Shown here: piece by piece, positions 18,112 to 25,488 of the stretch
Position numbering within the stretch: the first letter of the stretch is position 1
How the letters are laid out: each line of letters starts with the position of its first letter
From: JANYJZ01 sp964523395
Lineage (GTDB): Bacteria; Bacteroidota; Ignavibacteria; UBA10030; SZUA-254
Assembly: GCA_964523395.1 (NCBI GenBank)
Contig: CAZFXS010000006.1
Coordinates: 62,001 to 126,000 of the forward strand
DNA length: 64,000 nt
Direction of reading: 5' to 3'
Program-made: the position numbers and the translations under genes
Notes under the pieces: model-generated
The model's input: only the letters and a program-made list of their open reading frames with translations
Database searches by the model: none
Told to the model about the DNA's origin: nothing

Positions 18112-19296
18112 TTATACAACACTCACCGGCTTTTTACTTAGTGTTTTGGCAATGCGCTCTAACGCCTGTTCAATATTGGGAATCGAGTTTGCATAAGAAA
18201 AGCGGAGAAACCCTTCTCCGAATTTACCAAATGCCGTTCCGGAGAGACACGCCACACCTGCTTCATTCAGAAGAAAATCCGCCATTTCCTTTGACGACAT
18301 TCCCGTTCCAGTGATATTCGGAAACACATAAAACGCCCCGTGCGGCGTACGGCAACTGATACCCGGAATGGAATTCAAGCCTTTCACCATAAAATCCCGG
18401 CGACGGAGAAATTCTTTTACCATCTTGTCGACGTCATCCTGAGGCCCGGTAAGTGCCTCAATGCCTGCCATTTGAGAAAAACTTGTCGTACATGATGTGC
18501 AATTCACCTGGAGCTTTGAAACCAGCTTCGCCAGCTCTTCCGGCATAATACCATACCCCAAGCGCCATCCGGTCATCGCATATGTTTTTGAATAACCATC
18601 GAGAATTATCGTACGCTCCTGCATTCCCGGTAATGATGCAATGCTGAAATGCTTATATCCGTCGTACATTATTCTCCCATAAATTTCATCTGAAAGCACA
18701 ATCAAATTATGCTGGCGCGCGAGGTCTGCAATTTTCCGGATATCCGACTCTTCGAGAATACCACCTGTCGGATTCTGAGGAGTATTGATGATCAGCATCC
18801 GCGTTTTCGGTGTGATGAGCTTTTTCAAGTCTTCGATATCGAAACGGAAGTCCTTTTCTTCTTTCAGTTCAAGCGGAACTGCTTTGCCGCCGACAAATTC
18901 AATGGCAGATTCATAAATCGGAAAACCCGGATTTGGATAAATTACTTCATCACCTTCGTCTACGCATGCGGTGATAACGAAATACATAATCGGTTTAGCT
19001 CCGGGGGTAATGACGACCTGATCGGGAGTTACCTCAATGGCACGTGTTTGTGAAATGTATCTCGCTATTGCCGCACGGGCCTGCGGTAACCCGGCGGCAG
19101 GACCATAATGTGTGAAGCCGTCATCGATTGCTTTTTTCGCGGCACGGCGAATATTGTCGGGAGTGTCAAAATCAGGCTCGCCGATTTCAAGATGAATGAT
19201 ATGTTTTCCCTGTGCTTCAAGAGCGCGTGCTTTGGCAAGAACTTCAAAAGCGGTTTCCGTTCCGAGACGGCGCATGCGTTGCGCGATGTGAACCAT
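18112..19296 (-). CDS. PLP-dependent class I aminotransferase (aspartate aminotransferase-like)
   Basis: 394 residues. The PLP lysine lies in LDGYSKTYAMTGWRLGY, and the conserved NTPQNPTGGI, SDEIYGRIMYDG and FLRFSYANS segments are present. This is the AspC/Igamma branch, usually aspartate or aromatic aminotransferase. The ATG at 19296 has GGAG six bases upstream; a TTG four codons earlier is inside that site. Precise amino-acid preference cannot be read from sequence. Confidence 0.92.
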   Translation of the reverse strand: MVHIAQRMRRLGTETAFEVLAKARALEAQGKHIIHLEIGEPDFDTPDNIRRAAKKAIDDGFTHYGPAAGLPQARAAIARYISQTRAIEVTPDQVVITPGAKPIMYFVITACVDEGDEVIYPNPGFPIYESAIEFVGGKAVPLELKEEKDFRFDIEDLKKLITPKTRMLIINTPQNPTGGILEESDIRKIADLARQHNLIVLSDEIYGRIMYDGYKHFSIASLPGMQERTIILDGYSKTYAMTGWRLGYGIMPEELAKLVSKLQVNCTSCTTSFSQMAGIEALTGPQDDVDKMVKEFLRRRDFMVKGLNSIPGISCRTPHGAFYVFPNITGTGMSSKEMADFLLNEAGVACLSGTAFGKFGEGFLRFSYANSIPNIEQALERIAKTLSKKPVSVV

Positions 19297-19369
19297 GGAG
19301 GACTCCAAGAGTGTGAAACGAGTGAGAAATCGGTACTAATATACGATTAGATCAGGAAAAACTCAAGGA

Positions 19370-19454
19370 AGATTTGTAATTGCGGATTGGGGATTTCGGA
19401 TTGAAACATATGAATTTTTCAATTTACGAATTACAATTTACAATTGACCAATGA
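19370..19454. repeat. Wordy AT-rich intergenic repeat
   Basis: The spacer between the aminotransferase and the thioredoxin-like gene holds degenerate short words (GGGGATTTCGGATTG, TTTACGAATTACAATTTAC, CAATTGACC) that recur in other spacers of this window at about 49.2, 56.5, 59.8 and 60.4 kb. Confidence 0.6.
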
Positions 19455-20066
19455 TTATTTTGTTTTGGGCTCATATTTTAGCGCCGCCTGAATCAACGGC
19501 TCAAGCGCCTCTTCACGTGTAAGTCCGACAAACCGCTTTGCAAGCGAGCCATCAACGTTGAACAAATAATTATCGGGCAATCCATATGTACCGTATGCAC
19601 GTGCAATGTTGTCATCGATGCCGGTTGACCAGGGAACTTTATATTTCGCGTTAAACGAACGGACATCAGTTTCATTTGTCTGCACTGCCACGCTGACAAG
19701 TTCAAATCCCTGGTTTTTATATTTCTCATACAGTTTAATGAATCCGGGTGTTTCGATCCTGCATGGTCCGCACCACGGCGCCCAGATGTTCACCAGAACA
19801 ACTTTTCCTGCGTAATCGGCAAGTTTAATTTTCTTCCCTTCAAGCGTCGTGTATGTGAAATCATACTTTCCGTAATTTGCCGCAACCGGTTTTTTCTTTG
19901 GCGATTCAACGACAACTTTTTTAGGGAGAGGTGTTTTTTTCTTCTTCTTTTTTTGAAATGCTTCTGCGGACGAATCGGACATCAACGCAACACAAAGGAT
20001 CACCAGGAAGCACCGGAAAATACGCAGCAAATAAGTTACACCGTTAGTCTTCATATCCGTCACCAT
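19455..20066 (-). CDS. TlpA/ResA-like exported thiol-disulfide oxidoreductase
   Basis: 203 residues. A signal peptide (FRCFLVILCVALM) is followed by a lysine-rich linker (KKKKKKTPLPKK) and a thioredoxin fold with the active site WAPWCGPCRIE. Such proteins reduce disulfides outside the cytoplasm, often in cytochrome c maturation, which suits the haem proteins in this window. The cis-proline region appears as YGLPDNYLF. Two ATGs four codons apart are possible starts; neither has a strong ribosome site. Confidence 0.88.
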   Translation of the reverse strand: MVTDMKTNGVTYLLRIFRCFLVILCVALMSDSSAEAFQKKKKKKTPLPKKVVVESPKKKPVAANYGKYDFTYTTLEGKKIKLADYAGKVVLVNIWAPWCGPCRIETPGFIKLYEKYKNQGFELVSVAVQTNETDVRSFNAKYKVPWSTGIDDNIARAYGTYGLPDNYLFNVDGSLAKRFVGLTREEALEPLIQAALKYEPKTK

Positions 20067-20096
20067 AGTTCGTTTGGCATATCCAATATAACCATT

Positions 20097-20894
20097 TCAA
20101 AACTTCATTTCTTTCGTCAGCAGTATTCCAAAGCTCCGGTCCTCGCTTTGCAAAAAAGCGCCCGCAAAATCACGGTTATTTCCAGCTATTCTGACACTTC
20201 CAAAGACACTCACGTCAAACGAAGAAACAGTCATAGTTATACCGGATCTCAAAAGAATTTTATCGTCGTCATCCCTGTAACCTGTATACCCATATCCCTC
20301 AATGAACATTTTTCCATCCGTAAATAAAGGAAACAGTATTGCCGCACTTCCGATATAAATATCATCCTGCGACCCGAGTTCCCGCGGGCTCCCGAGAATC
20401 CCCAACCCCAGGTTCAATCTTGTTTCAAAATTGTCAAAGCGTTTTAACCCGAGTAAAAAAAAATAAAAATCCGTCTGATCACTGCCAAGAAAATAAGGAA
20501 GATATGATGTGCTGGGAAGTTTTACAGAAGTTTTCATGCCAAGTGCGGGTGTTGCTTCACTTTCGTTGATGAAGGATATTAGCGTGCTGATGGTAAGGTC
20601 CCCCCAATCCGAACCGTTCCCGTTGCTGTCGGCAGTAGATTGTAACCGCCCCGACCAGTCAAGTTCAAAATTCACATTATCAGAAACACCCGCTCGCACA
20701 ATAAATGTAGGGATTTTCCAGAGTGACTTCGGAGCCTGCGGAAACGGTGAACTCTTTTTTAAAAGAAGTTCCGTGCCGAGACCCACACGAATCAGTCCGG
20801 TATCCAACGCTTGAGCTTCACGCGTAAGAATATGTTGCTGTGCCGAAGAGATATTCACCGCAAGCAACAGTATGAAAAGAAAACCCCGTTTCAT
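20097..20894 (-). CDS. Outer-membrane beta-barrel protein (MetA-pathway-like transporter family)
   Basis: 265 residues with a clear signal peptide (MKRGFLFILLLAVNISSAQ). The remainder alternates polar and aromatic residues in short strands separated by turns and ends in a phenylalanine (LLTKEMKF), typical of outer-membrane barrels. The pattern resembles proteins annotated as transporter or phenol_MetA_deg; substrate unknown. Its ATG follows the stop of the DUF486 gene by one base, so the two are coupled. Confidence 0.65.
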   Translation of the reverse strand: MKRGFLFILLLAVNISSAQQHILTREAQALDTGLIRVGLGTELLLKKSSPFPQAPKSLWKIPTFIVRAGVSDNVNFELDWSGRLQSTADSNGNGSDWGDLTISTLISFINESEATPALGMKTSVKLPSTSYLPYFLGSDQTDFYFFLLGLKRFDNFETRLNLGLGILGSPRELGSQDDIYIGSAAILFPLFTDGKMFIEGYGYTGYRDDDDKILLRSGITMTVSSFDVSVFGSVRIAGNNRDFAGAFLQSEDRSFGILLTKEMKF

Positions 20895-20895
20895 A

Positions 20896-21225
20896 TTACC
20901 ACTCTTTGAATGCGAAAAACACAGCAGCGAGAATAAATAAAAATGCTACGACATAATTCCACTTCAATTCTTCACGAAGATAAAACACGGAAAATACACC
21001 GAAAACAAGAAGCGTAATGATCTCCTGAATAATTTTCAGCTGAGATGCCGAAAAAGTTCCGTGACCAATTCTGTTCGCGGGGACCTGCAGGCAATATTCA
21101 AAGAACGCAATACCCCAGCTGATGAGAATAACTTTCCAAAGTATTGTATCCTTGAACTTCAGATGCCCGTACCAGGCAAACGTCATAAATATATTGGAAA
21201 GCGTGAGTAAAGCAATAGTTTGCAT
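20896..21225 (-). CDS. DUF486/DMT-family small membrane protein
   Basis: 109 residues with four predicted membrane helices, matching DUF486 (FMTFAWYGHLKF, WGIAFFEYCLQVPANRIG, QLKIIQEIITLLVFGVFS, YVVAFLFILAAVFFAF). These proteins look like half-size members of the drug/metabolite transporter superfamily; transport function is unproven. The ATG at 21225 is preferred over a GTG three codons upstream. Coupled to the barrel gene that follows. Confidence 0.85.
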   Translation of the reverse strand: MQTIALLTLSNIFMTFAWYGHLKFKDTILWKVILISWGIAFFEYCLQVPANRIGHGTFSASQLKIIQEIITLLVFGVFSVFYLREELKWNYVVAFLFILAAVFFAFKEW

Positions 21226-21312
21226 GTGAAACACCAGTATTGTTGTTAAATGAATTTTGAAAAGATAGAGAAAAGAGGTTCAAATATCAATACATGATAT
21301 GCGCGGAAATAC

Positions 21313-22623
21313 TCAGATTTGAATGTGCGCCGGGGGAGATGAATCTTTGGTAAAAAACAGTGCGGTAATGATTCCCGAAAAGAATGTCAGCAACCCGACA
21401 AAAAGAATCGCAAACGAAATCCCCATCAAGTCTGCAACAACTCCCGACAGCAACGCACCGATGGCATAGCCGAGATCCCTCCAAAACCTGTACACTCCCA
21501 CAGCCGAAGCACGCCAACCCGGATGTGATGAATCGCTGACAGCAGCAAGAAGCGTAGGATAAACCATGGCAGTTCCAAGTCCAAGAAGGAGTGCGGCAAT
21601 TACCTGAGCACCGAAAGTAATTTCAAAGACGGCGACCGAGATTCCCATTGCCTGTATCCACATGCCGAAAACAATCATCCACTTCCTTCCGAGCCTATCA
21701 CTGAGAGCGCCTGTGACCAATTGCGTTATTCCCCATACTGCCGGATAAAGTGCCGTCAAAAAGCCGATCTGTTCCAGTGACAGGCCAAGTGATGCGAAGA
21801 AGAGCGGAAACAATCCCCACACCATGCCGTCGTTCAAGTTGTTGAAAAGTCCCGCCTGTGAACAGGAGAACAGTGCAGAACTACGGAAGGAAGAAAAGAG
21901 AAAAACATCGGTGAAGGTGGTTTTAGATGCTGAAACGCGATGCGGGATATGTGATATGGGATGTTCGATGTTTGATGTTCGATGTTCGGTTTGTAGATTG
22001 GACACCTCAGTTTCTTTTTGAGCATGCGCTCGTGTTTCTTTCACAAACAGCATTGACAGTATCAATCCGCTTAACGAACAGACCACACCGAGATAAAATG
22101 GATAGGGGCGCAAACCATACGAATCTGCAATCGTAGCCGTAGTATATGCGGTAATAGCAACAGCCAGATATCCGGCAAATTCGTTCAGTCCCATAGCAAA
22201 CCCGCGCTGATCAGGGCCGGCAAGATCGATTTTCATGATAACTGTTGTCGACCAGCATAATCCCTGGTTAATTCCAAGCAGAATGTTGGCGGCAACAACC
22301 CAGTCCCATGTCGGTGCCCACATCAGGAGAAACGGGACAGGTATGCCCGTCAGCCATCCGATAATTAATAATCTTTTTCTCCCATACGTATCAGAAAATC
22401 TTCCGGCAAACAGATTACAGATCGCTTTGACAATACCGAAACTGATAAGGAATGAAACGATGGAAGTGTGAGATAATACGCTGAATTCGCTTTCTGCAAG
22501 AAGCGGAAGAACGGAACGCTCCATCCCCACCATCGCGCCGACAAACGCATTGATGAGCACCAACAGTGAAAATTGCGGGAGGTTTGCGCGAAGACCGAGT
22601 TGTATGGAGGAGGTATTGTTCAC
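21313..22623 (-). CDS. Major facilitator superfamily transporter with repeat-derived central loop
   Basis: 436 residues and twelve predicted helices. MFS signatures include GRFSDTYGRKRLL after helix 2 and GALSDRLGRKWMI after helix 8. It probably exports drugs or small metabolites; the substrate is not readable. The cytoplasmic loop between helices 6 and 7 (residues about 200-235, DNA 21920-22020) is translated from short repeated DNA words (GAACATC and CATATCC types) that also occur in the spacer at 50.64-50.69 kb, so a repeat seems to have entered the gene in frame. Start is a GTG. It lies downstream of the REP-like pair. Confidence 0.88.
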   Translation of the reverse strand: MNNTSSIQLGLRANLPQFSLLVLINAFVGAMVGMERSVLPLLAESEFSVLSHTSIVSFLISFGIVKAICNLFAGRFSDTYGRKRLLIIGWLTGIPVPFLLMWAPTWDWVVAANILLGINQGLCWSTTVIMKIDLAGPDQRGFAMGLNEFAGYLAVAITAYTTATIADSYGLRPYPFYLGVVCSLSGLILSMLFVKETRAHAQKETEVSNLQTEHRTSNIEHPISHIPHRVSASKTTFTDVFLFSSFRSSALFSCSQAGLFNNLNDGMVWGLFPLFFASLGLSLEQIGFLTALYPAVWGITQLVTGALSDRLGRKWMIVFGMWIQAMGISVAVFEITFGAQVIAALLLGLGTAMVYPTLLAAVSDSSHPGWRASAVGVYRFWRDLGYAIGALLSGVVADLMGISFAILFVGLLTFFSGIITALFFTKDSSPPAHIQI

Positions 22624-22630
22624 ATATATC

Positions 22631-22738
22631 GTAGTAGCGAACTACCAGTTCGCACTGTCACCGGCAAATAAGGTTAATGTGGAAAACATGTGTTAATAAC
22701 TCACATTCCAGAACTGCGGATCGGTGATCCGCCGCTAC
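22631..22738. repeat. Inverted pair of GTAG-headed palindromes (REP/BIME-like)
   Basis: Plus copy 22631-22653: GTAG, then GCGAAC-TACCA-GTTCGC type stem. Minus copy 22716-22738: GTAG, then GCGGATC-ACC-GATCCGC. The two point toward each other. The minus copy's GTAG supplies the TAG stop (22735-22737) of the phosphoglucomutase-type gene. GTAG-headed palindromes in inverted pairs are the hallmark of REP elements moved by RAYT enzymes; no RAYT gene is in this window. Confidence 0.65.
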
Positions 22739-24231
22739 GCTCGCGTAACAAGCTTTTTCCCATCACGGAGAATTGCCTGCACCTGTTCTTTGCTTAACGC
22801 TTCTGAGTAAACGCGAACAAGCGGTTCAGTTCCGGAGAACCGAATCAACAGCCAGCTTCCATCGCTTAACGTGAACTTAAATCCGTCGGAAAGATTGGTA
22901 TGAACCACATTTAGTCCGGCAACTTTCTTCGGCAGGTTGGATTTCAGATTTTTCAGGATGCCGTCTTTCTGGCTTGCCTCAATGACAGTATCGATGCGAT
23001 CATAGTAATGTGCACCGACTTTATCAAACAATTTCGCAAGAAGCTGGGATGGTTTCAGTTTTGTCTTGCACATGAAATCGAGGAAGAAAAGATTCGCGAG
23101 AATGCCGTCACGTTCCGGCACATGATTGCGGAACGCATACCCGCCGCTTTCCTCTCCACCGATAATTGCGTCAGTTTCCATCATTTTCGGCGCGACATAT
23201 TTAAATCCGACGCCCGTTTCGTGCACAGGAACACCGTATATTTTTCCGAGTGCATCAAGCATTGATGTTGTGGAAAGTGTTTTCACAATTGCGCCGCGCT
23301 GTCCGCGGACTTCAAGCAAATACATCGCCAGCAATCCGTACACACGAAGCTGATCGATAAATTGTCCATTTTCATCGGCAATGCCACAGCGATCAGCATC
23401 ACCGTCGGTAATAAGAATAACGTCAGCACCTACTTCTTTTCCCTTTTTCAATCCTGCATCGATATTGGGCTGAATTGGTTCCGGCCGGCTCATTTCGGGA
23501 AATGATGGGTTGCGCTCACTGTGAATTTCAATCACTTCGGTTTTTCCGCCGCCAATCAACCGCGAAAACCACCCTGCACCATTTCCCCACATCGGATCGA
23601 CAAGAATCTTGAAGCCGGCTTGCTTTATCGGCTCAAAATCTACCATCGATTTTAATTGTGCAATATATTCCGTCTCAGCATTAAACTTTGTTATAGTACC
23701 GGACGAAATACCATCATCAAATTTTATTCTCTTAACGGAACTTGCCTTACCCGGTATTAGTTTTTCAATTTTCTTCAACCCATCCGGATCAATCGCTCCT
23801 CCGTTTTCATCGCGCACCTTAAATCCATTATCACCCGGAGGATTATGGCTTGCGGTAATATTAATCGCCGCAATGGCTTTTCGAGTCTTTACGCTGAATG
23901 AAATCACCGGTGTCGGCACGCCGCCGCCGCAAAAATGGACCGGGATACCGTTACCTGCAAGAACTTCGGCAACCGCTGAAGCGAAATGTTCTGAGTTAAA
24001 CCGCCTGTCGCCACCGACAACAACTCCACGTTTTAGATTATTAGCGTTGTAGACTGACTTCAGATAATCAGCAAAGCCCTGCGTGCATCGCCGCACATTA
24101 TCGAAGGTATAATCTTCGGCAATTTTACCGCGCCAGCCGTCAGTACCGAATTTGATATCTGTCGATACAGGCGCTGCCGGTCTCTTCAATTTCTTTTTTG
24201 GGGTCGTTTTTTTCCTAGATGATGTTTTCAT
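22735..24231 (-). CDS. Phosphoglucomutase/phosphomannomutase family enzyme
   Basis: 498 residues. The alpha-D-phosphohexomutase signatures are all present: KFGTDGWRG at the N-terminus, phosphoserine loop ITASHNPPGDNGFK, metal loop DGDADRCGI, sugar loop GEESGGYAF and C-terminal phosphate site RFSGTEPLVRVY. It interconverts hexose 1- and 6-phosphates; as phosphoglucomutase it would feed glgC with glucose 1-phosphate, but glucosamine or mannose use cannot be excluded. The first 25 residues are a lysine-rich tail unlike the family. The TAG stop lies within a REP-like palindrome. Confidence 0.93.
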   Translation of the reverse strand: MKTSSRKKTTPKKKLKRPAAPVSTDIKFGTDGWRGKIAEDYTFDNVRRCTQGFADYLKSVYNANNLKRGVVVGGDRRFNSEHFASAVAEVLAGNGIPVHFCGGGVPTPVISFSVKTRKAIAAINITASHNPPGDNGFKVRDENGGAIDPDGLKKIEKLIPGKASSVKRIKFDDGISSGTITKFNAETEYIAQLKSMVDFEPIKQAGFKILVDPMWGNGAGWFSRLIGGGKTEVIEIHSERNPSFPEMSRPEPIQPNIDAGLKKGKEVGADVILITDGDADRCGIADENGQFIDQLRVYGLLAMYLLEVRGQRGAIVKTLSTTSMLDALGKIYGVPVHETGVGFKYVAPKMMETDAIIGGEESGGYAFRNHVPERDGILANLFFLDFMCKTKLKPSQLLAKLFDKVGAHYYDRIDTVIEASQKDGILKNLKSNLPKKVAGLNVVHTNLSDGFKFTLSDGSWLLIRFSGTEPLVRVYSEALSKEQVQAILRDGKKLVTRA

Positions 24232-24297
24232 GATGCGAGTTATTGATTGAATAATTTATTAATACTTCAGCGGAACAGGTGAGTGCCGAAGGCTGCC

Positions 24298-25323
24298 TTA
24301 GAATTCATTATTGATGCCATATTGTAGATTAAGTATTCCGGTCGTTGCCTTATTCGTCTGATTGCGCTCAATATTCAACTGCAGCTTAACATGGTGATGA
24401 GGATACCAATTTAACCCCAAAATATAACTCCGGTTGATGAACGGCTCGAAGAGATTAAAGCCAAGATCAGGATCACCTATATATCGATACCAATCAAAAC
24501 GGAATGCAACTTCTATGTCATTAGAGATGCGGTTTGCCAAGTCGACGTAGCAACCCTGTTGCCAATTACCGTTCTTATGGAAGAATCCATCGAATTCAGA
24601 TTCTATCCAATAATTTTCATATTCAAACCGCATGTTAGCAGACCAAAGAATCTTGTGTTCAGCATAACTCACTGAAGTAATATCATATTTATCATTCGCG
24701 TATGTAAAACTACCTCCAAGACTGAGAAGCAAATGAGGTTCTTCTGCGATTGACGACCATGGAACAATATTTCCATTCACAACAAACATCGATATATTAT
24801 CCCCGTAAGACATCGCCTCGCCATTGAAAACACCCGCAGAAAGATCCAAACGTTTTTCGAACCAACTCCCGTTCACCTGGAGCCCTCTTTGACGAAACGG
24901 ACCGATTCTTCTGGCGACAGTCGATCGGTTGACAAACAACAGTTTTGCGTCGTTACGGAGATATTCTCTTCCAAATGCAACTTTGAACTGTCCCGCATCT
25001 AATTTCCAATGTTCGTCAAACATATAAGAAAATTTTAAATCAAGCGTTCGAAACCCATAATCGATGTCCCCCTGGTACACATATTTTAATTTTTTATCAA
25101 TCGTTCCCGAAAGATAGAGTCTTAACAGTCCAATATAGAATGAACTTCTCGGTGCTGAGTGCGATACCTGCCACGAAGTACCAAATTGCGCCAGCATACC
25201 AATCTTGGGTTGCTCGATTCCAAAAAATGAGCCGACTACTTCTTGAATTGAGGTCGAATCTTTTTCCTGAGCTAAAACAATTTGTCCAAAGCAGAGAAAC
25301 AAAATTATGAACCACCGTTTCAT
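24298..25323 (-). CDS. OprP/OprO-like outer-membrane porin
   Basis: 341 residues. The signal peptide MKRWFIILFLCFGQIVLAQ begins at the ATG at 25323, preceded by AGGA; an upstream start would add residues that do not look like a signal. The body (AGQFKVAFGREYLRNDAKLL, RRIGPFRQRGLQVNGSW, NRISNDIEVAFRFDWY) matches the phosphate-selective porin O/P family and ends in phenylalanine. Such porins pass phosphate or polyphosphate, though many relatives have other or unknown substrates. Monocistronic. Confidence 0.8.
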   Translation of the reverse strand: MKRWFIILFLCFGQIVLAQEKDSTSIQEVVGSFFGIEQPKIGMLAQFGTSWQVSHSAPRSSFYIGLLRLYLSGTIDKKLKYVYQGDIDYGFRTLDLKFSYMFDEHWKLDAGQFKVAFGREYLRNDAKLLFVNRSTVARRIGPFRQRGLQVNGSWFEKRLDLSAGVFNGEAMSYGDNISMFVVNGNIVPWSSIAEEPHLLLSLGGSFTYANDKYDITSVSYAEHKILWSANMRFEYENYWIESEFDGFFHKNGNWQQGCYVDLANRISNDIEVAFRFDWYRYIGDPDLGFNLFEPFINRSYILGLNWYPHHHVKLQLNIERNQTNKATTGILNLQYGINNEF

Positions 25324-25488
25324 GAAAAGCAATCCTTTTAAAATTCTAATAAATTGCAATGAACATTGTGCTACAAGAAATAATGTCATTCCCAAGGTTG
25401 AACAAAATAAAAAAAATGACCTTAAGGAACAAATACAATCTCTTTATCTTATGTTCTCAAAATCTCACCATCTCAAATACTTACAATT

